Position numbers and translations under genes: made by a program
NCBI GenBank assembly: GCA_963794995.1
Contig: CAWCFV010000002.1
Span: 372,001 to 436,000 of the forward strand
Direction of reading: 5' to 3'
Length of the DNA stretch: 64,000 nt
From: CAWCFV01 sp963794995
GTDB lineage: Bacteria; Actinomycetota; Actinomycetes; JACCUZ01
The notes under the pieces: generated by a model
The model's database searches: none
Told to the model about the DNA's origin: nothing
The model's input: only the letters and a program-made list of their open reading frames with translations
In this document: in pieces, positions 35,545-48,653 of the stretch
How positions within the stretch are numbered: position 1 is the stretch's first letter
How the letters are laid out: each line of letters starts with the position of its first letter

Positions 35545-37622
35545 GCGATCTCCTGGGGGTCGACCTGCAGGCGTACGGAACCGGACTGCTTGTGCGCGCT
35601 GCGCACCACCGCCGCGGCCTTGAGCGCGCGCACGGTCGCCGCGCCCTCGCCTCGGGGGGCCCGGACCAGCAGGCGCTCCTGCTCGGCGTGGCCGGGGCCG
35701 GCGACCGGGACGGGCCCCAGCACCTCGGCGTGCGCCGGGAGCTCGAGCGCCGCCAGGAAGCCCGCGAGCGCCTCGGGCTCGCCGGTGAGCGAGGCCATCC
35801 GGGCCTCCGGGGGCAGCCGCAGGGCGGAGCGCTCCGCCAGCTCACGCTCGGCGAATCCCGCCTGGTCGAAGCGCACCAGCGCCTGGACGGCCGGCGCGGA
35901 CGAGTCGGCGAGCAGCACCACGGTCCCCCCGTCGGACGCGGGGCGCACCAGAGCCGCGGCGGCGGTCCAGCGACGCAGCGCCTCCTCGTCGGCGCGCAGC
36001 CCGGGGCGCCCCAGCAGCGCCCAGCCGTCGAGCAGCAGGGCGGCGGCGTAGCCCTCGTCGGCGACCGGCTCGGCGCCCGGTGTCGCCACGACCAGCGCGG
36101 GCTCGGGTCCCACCCGGGTCAGGACCGCCGCGGTGCCGCCGCTGCTGCGCACGGGGAACCGGGGGAAGGCGCGCCCGAGCTCCTCGGCGGTGCGCCCGGA
36201 CCCCACCACGGTGGCGCGCAGCCGATTGCCCTCGCAGGCCGGGCAGGCCCAGCCGGCCGCGGCGACCCCGCACCACCGGCAGGCCGGGGGCCGGTCGGCA
36301 CCGGCGGCGCCCAGCGGTCCGCGGCAGGCCGCGCAGCGGGCCGTCGCCCGGCAGGTGGCGCAGGCCAGGCCGGGCCGGTAGCCCGCGCGCGGCACCTGGA
36401 CGAGCACCGGGCCACGCGCCAGACCCTCGCGGGCCACCCGCCAGGCCTGGGTGGGCAGCCGCGCGCCCCGGACACCTCCCTCGGCCGGGTGGTCGCCACC
36501 CGGGTCGGCCACGACGTGCGGGGCGGCCCGCCGGACGACCTCGCGGGGCGCCGCCACGGTCCGGGCCCGCCCGGACCGGACCAGCGCCGCGGACTCGGCG
36601 GTCCGGGAGTGGCCGGCGACCACGAGGCTGGCGCCCTCGAGGGTGCTGCGCAGCCCGAGCACGGTGCGGACGTGCGGGTAGGGCGCCCGGGGCTCGGCGT
36701 GCAGGTCGTCGCCGTCGTCCCACACCACCGCCAGCCCCAGGTCGTGCACCGGGGCGAACATGGCCGCCCGGGTGCCGACGACCAGCCGGACCTGGCCGCG
36801 GCGGACGCGCAGCCAGCGGCGGTAGCGCTCGGCCGGGCCCGGCTCGGCGGTGAGGACGACGTGCCGGTCGGGTCCGAGCAGCGCGGTGAGGGCGGCGTCG
36901 ACGCGGACCACGTCGCGGTGGTCGGGCAGGACGAGCAGCGCGCCGCGGCCGGCCGCCAGCGCGGTGCCGGCCAGCCTGGCCAGCTCGTCCGGCCAGGCCG
37001 GGCCGGGCAGCGCCGACCACACCGCCCGGACGGCGGCGCCGTCGTGGACCGCGTCGAGCAGCGCCGGCCCGTGCTCGTAGCGGGACCACCCCTCGTGCTC
37101 GGGTCGCTCGGGTCGCTCGGCTCGCTCCCTGGCCGCGGGCTCCTGCTCGACCCGGGCGTGCCGCGGCGGGACGGCCAGGCGGAGCACGTCGGCCAGCGTC
37201 CCGGCGTACCGGTCGGCGACCTCGCGGGCCAGCCGCAGGACCTCCGGCGCCAGCACCGGCTCGCCCGACACGACCCGCTCGAGGGGCGCCAGCCTTCCGG
37301 CGTGCTCGCTGGCGTCGGCCCGCTCCAGCAGGTAGCCGTCGACGAGCCGGCCGGCGAAGCGCACCCGCACCCGGACGCCCGGTCCTGCCACCTCGTCCAG
37401 CTCGGCAGGGACCTGGAAGTCGAACGGCCGGTCGAGGTGGGCCAGCCCGACGTCGACCGCCACCCGCGCCACCGGTCGGACCGCGGCGGCGGGCCGTGGC
37501 GCCGACGACCGCCGACGGGCGGGGCGGGCCGGGGCCCTCGGCGCGGCCGGGGCGCGCGACCCGCCCGCGGACTGCAGCAGCGCCAGCTGCTCGCCGTCCG
37601 GTCGCTCGCTCACGGCGCCCAT
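35541..37622 (-). CDS. priA: Primosomal protein N' PriA (actinobacterial, helicase motifs degenerate)
   Basis: 693 residues. After a basic leader comes the PriA 3'-DNA-binding domain (about 55-155), then a helicase-like region and a zinc-binding insert of paired cysteines (CATCRATARCAAC, CRWCG, CPAC). The Walker A GxGKT and DEAH box of proteobacterial PriA are missing (the B-box region reads VWDDGDD), as in other actinobacterial PriA annotated as probable replication-restart proteins without helicase activity. ATG at 37622 is used; GTG at 37613 is an alternative. It lies between metK and the HAD gene. Confidence 0.88.
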   Translation of the reverse strand: MGAVSERPDGEQLALLQSAGGSRAPAAPRAPARPARRRSSAPRPAAAVRPVARVAVDVGLAHLDRPFDFQVPAELDEVAGPGVRVRVRFAGRLVDGYLLERADASEHAGRLAPLERVVSGEPVLAPEVLRLAREVADRYAGTLADVLRLAVPPRHARVEQEPAARERAERPERPEHEGWSRYEHGPALLDAVHDGAAVRAVWSALPGPAWPDELARLAGTALAAGRGALLVLPDHRDVVRVDAALTALLGPDRHVVLTAEPGPAERYRRWLRVRRGQVRLVVGTRAAMFAPVHDLGLAVVWDDGDDLHAEPRAPYPHVRTVLGLRSTLEGASLVVAGHSRTAESAALVRSGRARTVAAPREVVRRAAPHVVADPGGDHPAEGGVRGARLPTQAWRVAREGLARGPVLVQVPRAGYRPGLACATCRATARCAACRGPLGAAGADRPPACRWCGVAAAGWACPACEGNRLRATVVGSGRTAEELGRAFPRFPVRSSGGTAAVLTRVGPEPALVVATPGAEPVADEGYAAALLLDGWALLGRPGLRADEEALRRWTAAAALVRPASDGGTVVLLADSSAPAVQALVRFDQAGFAERELAERSALRLPPEARMASLTGEPEALAGFLAALELPAHAEVLGPVPVAGPGHAEQERLLVRAPRGEGAATVRALKAAAVVRSAHKQSGSVRLQVDPQEIA

Positions 37623-37686
37623 CCCACCACTGGCCCGGGACACGCCCTCCCCCGGCGCTCGCCGGGAGGCGGGCGCCGGGCGGTCG

Positions 37687-38886
37687 TCAGGCGGAGGTGG
37701 CGGCGGCCCTGAGGGCGTCGACCCGGTCGGTGCGCTCCCAGGTGAAGTCGGGCAGCTCGCGGCCGAAGTGGCCGTACGCCGCGGTCTGGGCGTAGACCGG
37801 GCGCAGCAGGTCGAGGTCCCGGATGATCGCCGCGGGCCGCAGGTCGAACACCGCGGTGACGGCGTCCTGGATGACCCCGGGCGCGACGGTCTCGGTGCCG
37901 AAGGTCTCGACGAACAGCCCGACCGGGTGCGCCTTGCCGATGGCGTAGGCGACCTGGACCTCGCAGCGGCGGGCCAGCCCGGCCGCCACGACGTTCTTGG
38001 CGACCCAGCGCATGGCGTAGGCCGCCGAGCGGTCGACCTTGGACGGGTCCTTGCCGGAGAAGGCGCCGCCACCGTGCCGGGCCATCCCGCCGTAGGTGTC
38101 GACGATGATCTTGCGGCCGGTGAGCCCGGCGTCGCCCATCGGGCCGCCGACCTCGAAGCGGCCGGTGGGGTTCACCAGCAGCCGGTAGCCGGAGGTGTCG
38201 ATGTCGACGCCGTCGAGCACCGGCTTGACGACCTGCTCGGCGATGTCGGGCTGCAGCATCGACTCGAGGCCGATGTCGGAGGCGTGCTGGCTGGAGACGA
38301 CCACGGTGTCGAGGCGCACGGCGCGGTCGCCGTCGTACTCGATGGTGACCTGGGTCTTCCCGTCGGGGCGGAGGTAGGGGACGGCGCCGTCCTTGCGCAC
38401 CGCGGTGAGCTGCTGGGCCAGCCGGTGCGCCAGGTGGATCGGCAGCGGCATCAGCTCGGGGGTGTCGTCGCAGGCGTAGCCGAACATCAGCCCCTGGTCA
38501 CCGGCGCCCTGGCGGTCCAGCGGGTCCTCGACGGACTCGCCGGTACGCGCCTCGTAGGCGGAGTCGACGCCCTGCGCGATGTCGGCGGACTGCGCGCCGA
38601 TCGAGACCGAGACGCCGCACGAGTGGCCGTCGAAGCCCTTGGCCGAGGAGTCGTAGCCGATCGCGAGGACCCGGTCGCGCACGATCCTGGCGATGTCGGC
38701 GTACGCCGAGGTGTTGACCTCGCCGGCGACGTGGACCTGGCCGGTGGTGATCAGGGTCTCGACGGCGACCCGGCTGGCCGGGTCCTGCGACAGCAGCTCG
38801 TCGAGGATGGCGTCGCTGATCTGGTCGGCGATCTTGTCCGGGTGGCCCTCGGTGACTGACTCCGAGGTGAACAGGCGGCGGGACAC
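37687..38886 (-). CDS. metK: S-adenosylmethionine synthase MetK
   Basis: 399 residues with the ATP loop [26 protein letters not shown] and [19 protein letters not shown]. It makes SAM from methionine and ATP. GTG at 38886 has AGGAG 6 nt upstream. It sits 54 nt after coaBC in the housekeeping array. Confidence 0.97.
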   Translation of the reverse strand: MSRRLFTSESVTEGHPDKIADQISDAILDELLSQDPASRVAVETLITTGQVHVAGEVNTSAYADIARIVRDRVLAIGYDSSAKGFDGHSCGVSVSIGAQSADIAQGVDSAYEARTGESVEDPLDRQGAGDQGLMFGYACDDTPELMPLPIHLAHRLAQQLTAVRKDGAVPYLRPDGKTQVTIEYDGDRAVRLDTVVVSSQHASDIGLESMLQPDIAEQVVKPVLDGVDIDTSGYRLLVNPTGRFEVGGPMGDAGLTGRKIIVDTYGGMARHGGGAFSGKDPSKVDRSAAYAMRWVAKNVVAAGLARRCEVQVAYAIGKAHPVGLFVETFGTETVAPGVIQDAVTAVFDLRPAAIIRDLDLLRPVYAQTAAYGHFGRELPDFTWERTDRVDALRAAATSA

Positions 38887-38940
38887 GGAACTCCTAGGCG
38901 GTTCGGGACCGGTGCGGACCGGAGGGACGGCTGCGCGAGT

Positions 38941-40203
38941 CTACCGGGCCGACGGGGCCGGCCAGAGCCGCTGCACGGCGTCCCACACGGCCTCCGCCAG
39001 CGCCTCCTTGGGCCCCAGGGCCACCGGCGTCTCCGCGCCGTCGGCACCGAGCAGCACCGCGGCGTTGTCGGTCCCCTCGAACCCGGTGGGGTGCCCGGCG
39101 GCCCCCACCTCGTTGACGACCATCAGGTCGGCGCCCTTGGCGGCCAGCTTGGCGCGGCCGTGGGCCAGCACGTCGCCGTCGGCGTCGCCGGTCTCGGCGG
39201 CGAAGCCCACCACCACCTGGCCGTCGCGGGCCCGCGGCGCGCGGGCGACCTCCGCGAGCACGTCGGTGGTGCGCACGAGCGCGACCGACTCCGGCTCCCC
39301 CGGGCCCTTCTTGATCTTCGTCTCGCGGTGCTCCCGCGGCCGGAAGTCGGCCACGGCGGCCGCCATGACCACGGCGTCAGCGGTGGTCGCGGCCTTGAGC
39401 ACGGCCTCCCGGAGCTGCTCGGCCGACACCACGGGCACCACCTCGACCCCCGCCGGCTCGGGCAGCGTCACGTTGGCGGCGACGAGGGTGACCCTGGCGC
39501 CGCGGGCCGCGGCAGTCGTCGCCAGCGCCCAGCCCTGCCGCCCCGACGACCGGTTGCCGAGGTAGCGCACCGGGTCGAGGTGCTCGCGGGTGCCGCCGGC
39601 AGACACCACCACGTGGCGCCCCTCGAGGTCACGGACGGAGGCGCGCCCGGCGAGAGCGCGGACCGCGGCCGCGAACAGCTCGGCCGGCTCGGGCAGCCGG
39701 CCCGGCCCGCTGTCGGCCCCGGTCAGCCGGCCCGAGGCGGGGTCGAGCACCTGCACGCCCCGGGACCGCAGCGTCGCGACGTTGGCCTGGGTGGCCGGGT
39801 GCAGCCACATCTCGGTGTGCATCGCGGGGGCCATGACCACCGGGCACCGCGCGGTGAGCAGCGTGCTGGTGAGCAGGTCGTCGGCCAGCCCGTGGGCGGC
39901 CCGGGCCAGCAGGTCGGCGGTCGCCGGCGCCACCACGACGAGATCGGCCTGCTGGCCGAGGCGGACGTGCGGCACCTGGTGGACGTCGTCCCAGACCTCC
40001 GCCGTCACCGGCTGGCCGGACAGCGCCGCCCAGGTGGGGACCCCCACGAACTCCAGCGCCGCCCGGGTCGGGACGACGCGCACGTCGTGCCCGCTCTCGG
40101 TGAGCAGCCGCAGCAGCTCGACCGCCTTGTAGGCGGCGACCCCGCCGCCGACCCCGAGGACGACGCGCGGCCGGTCGTCTGTGTCGTGACGAGGACCGGT
40201 CAT
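38941..40203 (-). CDS. coaBC: Bifunctional phosphopantothenoylcysteine decarboxylase/synthetase CoaBC
   Basis: 420 residues. The N-terminal CoaC flavoprotein (about 1-190) has LGVGGGVAAYKAVELLR, the catalytic His region VPHVRL and PAMHTEMW. The C-terminal CoaB synthetase (about 195-420) has VVSAGGTREHLDPVRYLGNRSSG and the AAVADFRP and KIKK motifs. Together they convert phosphopantothenate to phosphopantetheine for coenzyme A. Confidence 0.96.
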   Translation of the reverse strand: MTGPRHDTDDRPRVVLGVGGGVAAYKAVELLRLLTESGHDVRVVPTRAALEFVGVPTWAALSGQPVTAEVWDDVHQVPHVRLGQQADLVVVAPATADLLARAAHGLADDLLTSTLLTARCPVVMAPAMHTEMWLHPATQANVATLRSRGVQVLDPASGRLTGADSGPGRLPEPAELFAAAVRALAGRASVRDLEGRHVVVSAGGTREHLDPVRYLGNRSSGRQGWALATTAAARGARVTLVAANVTLPEPAGVEVVPVVSAEQLREAVLKAATTADAVVMAAAVADFRPREHRETKIKKGPGEPESVALVRTTDVLAEVARAPRARDGQVVVGFAAETGDADGDVLAHGRAKLAAKGADLMVVNEVGAAGHPTGFEGTDNAAVLLGADGAETPVALGPKEALAEAVWDAVQRLWPAPSAR

Positions 40204-40234
40204 GCCGCCAGTGTGCCCGACGGCGGGTCCGGCC

Positions 40235-40501
40235 TCAGGCCTGGTCGATCTTCTCGTAGCCGAGCATGCCGGTGTTGATCTCGCGCATCGCGATGGACAG
40301 CGGCTTCTCGTGGACGTGGGTCTCGACCAGCGGCCCGACGTACTCGAGCAGGCCCTCGCCCAGCTGGGAGTAGTACGCGTTGATCTGGCGGGCCCGCTTG
40401 GCGGCGTAGATGACCAGGCTGTACTTCGAGTCGGTCGCGGCGAGGAGCTCGTCGATGGGCGGGTTCGTGATGCCCTCAGGCGCGGCGGCGATGCCGGACA
40501 C
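40235..40501 (-). CDS. rpoZ: RNA polymerase omega subunit RpoZ
   Basis: 88 residues with the omega motif [21 protein letters not shown] and the C-terminal [11 protein letters not shown]. It helps assemble RNA polymerase. GTG at 40501 has GGAAGG upstream. It follows gmk by 60 bp, the standard gmk-rpoZ-coaBC order. Confidence 0.95.
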   Translation of the reverse strand: MSGIAAAPEGITNPPIDELLAATDSKYSLVIYAAKRARQINAYYSQLGEGLLEYVGPLVETHVHEKPLSIAMREINTGMLGYEKIDQA

Positions 40502-40561
40502 GGTGGTGCCTTCCGTCGAGTGACACTGGGCGGTGCGGACAGGCCCGCACGCGGTCCGGGG

Positions 40562-41146
40562 TCAGCGCCCGGACGCGACTGCCAAGGCTACCAGCCGGGC
40601 CGCGACCTCCGAGACGTCGCTGTTGACCAGCGTGAGGTCGAACTCCGGCTCCGCGGCCAGCTCCTCGCGCGCCAGCGCCAGTCGCCGCTCCATGACCTCG
40701 GGGGTCTCGGTCCCCCGGCCGGCCAGCCGGCGCACCAGCTCGTCCCACGACGGCGGGGCGAGGAACACCAGCAGCGCGTCCGGGACCTGCGAACGCACCT
40801 GGCGGGCGCCCTGGATCTCGATCTCCAGGACCACCGGGTGCCCGAGGGCCAGGTGGTCGAGGACCGGCTGCCGCGGCGTTCCGTAGAGGTTGCCGGCGAA
40901 CTCGGCCCACTCCAGCAGGCCCCCGCCGTCGACGAGCTCCTGGAACTGCTCGCGGGTGACGAACCGGTAGTGCACGCCGTCGACCTCGCCGGGACGGGGG
41001 AACCGCGTGGTGGCCGACACCGAGAGCCAGACCTCGGGGTGGTTCTCCCGCAACGTCCGCAGGACGGTGCTCTTGCCGACCGCTGAGGGGCCGGACAGGA
41101 CGACGAGCCGGGGTGCGCCGCCCCCTGTGCCGTCGGCGGCGTTCAG
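40562..41146 (-). CDS. gmk: Guanylate kinase Gmk, apparently with a CTG start codon
   Basis: 194 residues: P-loop [11 protein letters not shown] (about 17-27), [26 protein letters not shown] and [10 protein letters not shown]. It phosphorylates GMP to GDP. In the reading frame carrying the P-loop there is no ATG, GTG or TTG between the upstream stop and residue ~32, but CTG at 41144-41146 overlaps the mihF stop as CTGA, mirroring the GTGA/ATGA couplings elsewhere, and gives (M)[21 protein letters not shown] start at TTG 41053 would remove the P-loop, so CTG is preferred. Confidence 0.88.
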   Translation of the reverse strand: MNAADGTGGGAPRLVVLSGPSAVGKSTVLRTLRENHPEVWLSVSATTRFPRPGEVDGVHYRFVTREQFQELVDGGGLLEWAEFAGNLYGTPRQPVLDHLALGHPVVLEIEIQGARQVRSQVPDALLVFLAPPSWDELVRRLAGRGTETPEVMERRLALAREELAAEPEFDLTLVNSDVSEVAARLVALAVASGR

Positions 41147-41472
41147 GCGGTGCCGCCGAACTCCCGCTCGAGGGCGGCGAGCTGCTGGGTGCCGAGCCCG
41201 CGGACCCGGCGGCTCTCGGAGATGCCGATGTCCTCCATGATCCGGCGGGCCCGGACCTTGCCGACCCCGGGCAGCGACTCGAGCACCGAGGACACCTTCA
41301 TCTTGCCCACGATGTCGTTGCCGCCCTCGCGACTGCCCTCCTTGAGGACCTCGATGAGCGACGCGCCGGAGTGCTTGAGGCGGTTCTTCACCGCGGCCCG
41401 CTCACGTCTCGCGATCGCGGCCTTCGCGAGGGCCGATGCTCTCTGCTCGGGGGTCAACGGGGGCAGGGCCAC
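41143..41472 (-). CDS. mihF: Integration host factor, actinobacterial type (MihF)
   Basis: 109 residues, the actinobacterial IHF family (unrelated to the HU/IHF fold). The helix-two-turn-helix core is [21 protein letters not shown], followed by [18 protein letters not shown]. It is a nucleoid-associated DNA-bending protein. GTG at 41472; placed just before gmk as in other actinomycetes. Confidence 0.95.
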   Translation of the reverse strand: MALPPLTPEQRASALAKAAIARRERAAVKNRLKHSGASLIEVLKEGSREGGNDIVGKMKVSSVLESLPGVGKVRARRIMEDIGISESRRVRGLGTQQLAALEREFGGTA

Positions 41473-41518
41473 GAGAGGTCACCTCGGCGTCGGAACATTG
41501 CGAACGGAACGAGTCAGG

Positions 41519-41548
41519 AACCTAGCGACTGCCGACCCCGCCTAGCAA
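41519..41548 (-). promoter_or_regulatory. Possible promoter upstream of mihF
   Basis: TTGCTA and TAGGTT are separated by 18 nt, with the -10 about 47 nt before the mihF start. It sits in the 171-bp gap after pyrF, so the gmk array probably has its own promoter in addition to read-through. Weak matches; offered as a candidate. Confidence 0.35.
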
Positions 41549-41643
41549 TGCGGCAGGTTCCCTCGGGCCGTCAAATCGTCCGATCGACCGAGCCCGCCAT
41601 CGGCCGGCAGGGCGTTGCCCGGCAAGGGATCCGGGCGCCCGTG

Positions 41644-42329
41644 TCAGGACGCGAGGGCAGTGGCCAACGCCCGGGCGGCCGCGGCGATGTCGGGGGCTCC
41701 GGTGAGCGGACGGCCGACGACGAGCAGGTCGGCCCCGTCGGACATCGCCTGCTCCGGCGTCGAGGTCCGGGCCTGGTCGTCACCCCCTCCCCCCGGGGAC
41801 GGACGCCGGGGGTGATCAGTGTGATGTCGGCTCCGACCTCCCGGCGGACGTCGGCGACCTCGAGCGGTGAGCAGACCAGGGCGCGCGCGCCACCCTCGAC
41901 GGCGAGCGCGGCCAGCCGGCGCACGGCGTCCCGCGGCGCATCGGCGAAGCCGACGGCTGCGAGCGCGTCGGCGCTGAGCGAGGTGAGGACCGTGACGCCG
42001 GTCACCCGGGTCGTGGGCAGTGCCTCGACCGCGGCCCGCACCATCGCCGGGCCGCCCGCCGCGTGGACCGTGAGGTAGGTGGGCGCGAGGTCGGCCACCG
42101 CCCGGGCCGCCCCGGCCACGGTGTGCGGGATGTCGTGCAGCTTGAGGTCGAGGAACACGTCGCGCCCGCCGCTGGCCTCACGGCACGTCACGACGGCGTC
42201 GTGCCCGTGGCGCAGGAACAGCTCCAGCCCGACCTTCACGGTGCTCACGTACGGACCGGCCGCGGCAGCCCAGGCCACGGCGGTCTCGAGGTCGTGGGTG
42301 TCCAGGGCGAGTGCGACGGGGCTGGGCAT
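41644..42329 (-). CDS. pyrF: Orotidine 5'-phosphate decarboxylase PyrF (frameshifted)
   Basis: With one G restored in the coding strand around 41781-41796 (a C6/G4-rich run on the plus strand), the product is 228 residues. It has [11 protein letters not shown], the DxKxxD active site in [20 protein letters not shown] before the break and [15 protein letters not shown] after it, ending at TGA 41644. As written, the ribosome would leave the barrel before the phosphate-binding loop. Last gene of the pyr operon, 14 nt after pyrD. Confidence 0.87.
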
Positions 42330-42343
42330 GGCAGGCGGGCTCC

Positions 42344-43336
42344 TCAGCGGTCGTGGTGGCGGGCGAGCTGGCGGTGGGCGTGGCCGACGGCGTCCTCGAG
42401 GCGGGCGAAGCCGCGCGCCGCGAGCGCGTCGGCGAGCTCGGAGAGGACCCGGACCGGCGCCGAGGGGTCGTGGAAGACCGCCGTGCCGACCGACACGGCG
42501 CTCGCCCCGGCCAGCACCAGCTCGAGGGCGTCCAGGCCGGAGGCCACACCGCCCATGCCGAGGACGGGCACGTCCGGCAGCGCCGCGTGCACCTGCCAGA
42601 TGCAGCGGACCGCGACCGGCTTCACGGCCCGACCGGACAGCCCGCCGGTCACTCCGGCGAGCACCGGGCGCATCGTGTCGAGGTCGATCGCCATCCCGAG
42701 CAGCGTGTTGATCATCGACAGCCCGTCGGCACCGGCGTCGACGCAGGCCCGGGCGATCGCCACGATGTCGGTGACGTCCGGCGAGAGCTTCGCGAGCACC
42801 GGCACCGACGGCGCCGTGTGCCGCCGCACCGCGGCGACCACCTCGGACGCGGCACCGGGGTCGCAGGCGAAGACCAGCCCGCGGTTCTCGACGTTGGGGC
42901 AGGAGATGTTGACCTCGACGGCGACCAGCCCCGGGGCACCGCGCAGTCGGCGGGCGAGCTCGGCGTACTCCTCGACGCTGCCCCCGGCGATGGACACCAC
43001 CGCCCTGGCCCCCTGCTCGTGCAGCCAGGGCAGGTCGTGCTCCAGGAAGGCGTCGATGCCCGGGCCCTGCAGCCCGATCGAGTTGAGCATCCCCCCGGCC
43101 GTCTCGGCCATCCGGGGCGTGGCCCGGCCGGACCGCGGCTCCAGCAGGATCGACTTGGTGACGACGGCCCCGAGGTCGGCGACGTCGAAGAACTGCCCGA
43201 GCTCCCGGCCGGCCGCCGCGCAGCCCGAGGCGGTGAGCACCGGGTTGGGCAGCCGCAGGCCGCCGAGCCGGGCGGTCAGGTCGACGACGGGCCGCGCGGC
43301 GGCGGGAGCCTCGACGGTCCGCACGTGGAAGCTCAT
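42344..43336 (-). CDS. pyrD: Dihydroorotate dehydrogenase, class 1B catalytic subunit PyrD
   Basis: 330 residues. FMN-binding TIM barrel with the class 1 catalytic cysteine in NISCPNVE and GLQGPGIDAF near residue 88. Because pyrK precedes it, this is the class 1B, NAD-linked heterotetrameric form, and soluble. It oxidises dihydroorotate to orotate. Start ATG at 43336. Confidence 0.95.
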   Translation of the reverse strand: MSFHVRTVEAPAAARPVVDLTARLGGLRLPNPVLTASGCAAAGRELGQFFDVADLGAVVTKSILLEPRSGRATPRMAETAGGMLNSIGLQGPGIDAFLEHDLPWLHEQGARAVVSIAGGSVEEYAELARRLRGAPGLVAVEVNISCPNVENRGLVFACDPGAASEVVAAVRRHTAPSVPVLAKLSPDVTDIVAIARACVDAGADGLSMINTLLGMAIDLDTMRPVLAGVTGGLSGRAVKPVAVRCIWQVHAALPDVPVLGMGGVASGLDALELVLAGASAVSVGTAVFHDPSAPVRVLSELADALAARGFARLEDAVGHAHRQLARHHDR

Positions 43337-43358
43337 ACGGTGCGCTCCTCGGGTGTCA

Positions 43359-44230
43359 TCAGTGCCCGCCCGGCACCGGGGCGCCGACGGTGCCTGCAGG
43401 GACGGTCCCCACGTCGTCCCAGCGGACCCGGTCGCCGGGGAACACCGGGCCCTCGGTGCACGACCGGACCATCCGGGTCAGCCCGTCGTCACCGACGACG
43501 GGCAGCACGCAGGTCATGCAGACCCCGATGCCGCAGGCCATCGACTCCTCCACCGCGCACTGCGCCGGGACACCCGCGCCGGCCGCCACCTGGCTGACCG
43601 CCCGCAGCATCGGCATCGGGCCGCAGGCGTACACGACGTCGGTGCGGGCGGCGGCCATCACCTGCGGCAGGACGTCGGTGACCCGGCCCCGGGTGCCGGC
43701 CGAGCCGTCGTCGGTGGTGACCGCCACCGACGAGGCCATCCGCTTCGCGTCCAGGACGCCGAAGAGGCGGTCGTCGGACCCGGCCCCGAGCACGAAGTCG
43801 ACCCGGCAGCCGCGGCCGCGCAGCGCCTCGGCGAGCGCGAACAGCGGCGCGGCGCCGTAGCCGCCCCCGACCAGGGTGGCACTGGCGGCCTCGCGGGGCA
43901 GGCTGAACGGACGCCCGAGCGGCCCGACCACGTCGACCGGCGTGTGCGGCGGCGCGCCGGCCAGCCAGGCGGTGCCGGCCCCCTTGGTGCCGACGACGAT
44001 GTCGACGGTGCCGCCGTACACGCCCCGGGCCGAGGTCCGGTAGATCGAGAAGGCGCGGCGCAGCGTGAGCCCGGTGTCCGGACCGCCCACCGCCACGGCG
44101 ACGAAGTGGCCGGGCCGGGTGCGCTCCGCCAGGCCGGGGGCGACGAGCGTGAGGTGGTGGTACGCGCCGACCCGGCGGCTGGTCAGCACCTGCCCGGCCA
44201 CCTGGAGCGCCCCCTCGGACCGGTGCCCCA

Positions 44231-44231
<1 letters not shown>
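43359..44231 (-). CDS. pyrK: Dihydroorotate dehydrogenase electron-transfer subunit PyrK
   Basis: 290 residues. A ferredoxin-reductase-like FAD/NAD domain (RRAFSIYR, VGGGYGAAPLFALA) precedes a C-terminal [2Fe-2S] site (CAVEESMACGIGVCMTC and the later RSC). It passes electrons from PyrD to NAD+. ATG at 44231 shares one base with the carB stop (TGATG). A short non-conserved tail follows the cluster. Confidence 0.94.
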
Positions 44232-47539
<3,308 letters not shown>

Positions 47540-48653
47540 CTAGCGGACTCCCCCGGTGGCGTCGAGCAGCGTGGCGAAGCGGTCGAAGAGGTACGCGGCG
47601 TCGTGCGGGCCGGCCGCGGCCTCGGGGTGGTACTGCACCGAGAAGGCCGGCACGTCGTGGCAGCGCAGGCCCTCGACGACACCGTCGTTCAGGCAGACGT
47701 GGCTGACCTGCGCGGCACCGAAGGGGGTGTCGAACGTGCCGTCGACGGGCGCGTCGACGGCGAACCCGTGGTTGTGCGCGGTGACCTCGACCTTGCCGGT
47801 GGCGCGGTCCTGCACGGGCTGGTTGATGCCGCGGTGGCCGTAGCGCAGCTTGTACGTGCCCAGGCCCAGCGCCCGCCCGAGCACCTGGTTGCCGAAGCAG
47901 ATGCCGAACACCGGCACCGTCCGTCCCAGCAGGTCGGCGGTCAGCGCGACCGCGCGGTCCGCGGTGGCGGGGTCGCCGGGGCCGTTGCTCAGGAAGACCC
48001 CGTCGGCGCCGGTGGCGAGCACGTCGTCGACCGACGAGGTCGACGGCAGCACGTGCACCTCGATGCCCCGCTCGGCCATCCGCACCGGCGTCATCGCCTT
48101 GATGCCCAGGTCGAGGGCCGCGACCGTGAACCGCTTCTCCCCCACAGCCGGCACGACGTAGGCCTCGGGCGTGGTCACCTCGCCGGTCAGGTCGGCGCCG
48201 GCCATCGAGGGCGTCGAGCGCACCCGGTCCAGCAGCGAGGCCGCGTCGGTGTCGGCCGTGCTGACACCGACCCGCATGGCACCGCGCTCGCGCAGGTGCC
48301 GGGTCAGTGCCCGGGTGTCGATCCCGCTGATGCCGACGACGCCCTGGCCCGCCAGCTCGTCACCGAGCGACCGTCGGGACCGCCACGACGACGGCCGGCG
48401 GGCCGGGTCGCGCACGACGTAGCCACTGACCCAGATCCGCCGCGACTCGGGGTCCTCGTCGTTGACGCCGGTGTTGCCGACGTGCGGGAGCGGTCATCAC
48501 GACGACCTGGCGGTGGTACGACGGGTCGGTGAGCGTCTCCTGGTAGCCGGTCATGCCGGTGGAGAACACCGCCTCGCCGAAGGTCTCACCGGTGGCGCCG
48601 TACGACTCGCCCCGGAACTCGCGCCCGTCCTCGAGGACCAGCAGCGCCTTCAC
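47540..48653 (-). CDS. carA: Carbamoyl-phosphate synthase small subunit CarA (frameshifted)
   Basis: Removing one base from the GGG at 48486-48488 gives a 370-residue Car[37 protein letters not shown], then [16 protein letters not shown] across the repaired site. The class I glutamine amidotransferase domain follows, with catalytic Cys in [11 protein letters not shown] and [10 protein letters not shown]. It supplies ammonia to CarB. GTG at 48653 overlaps the pyrC stop (GTGA). As written, only the first ~55 residues are in frame. Confidence 0.88.
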
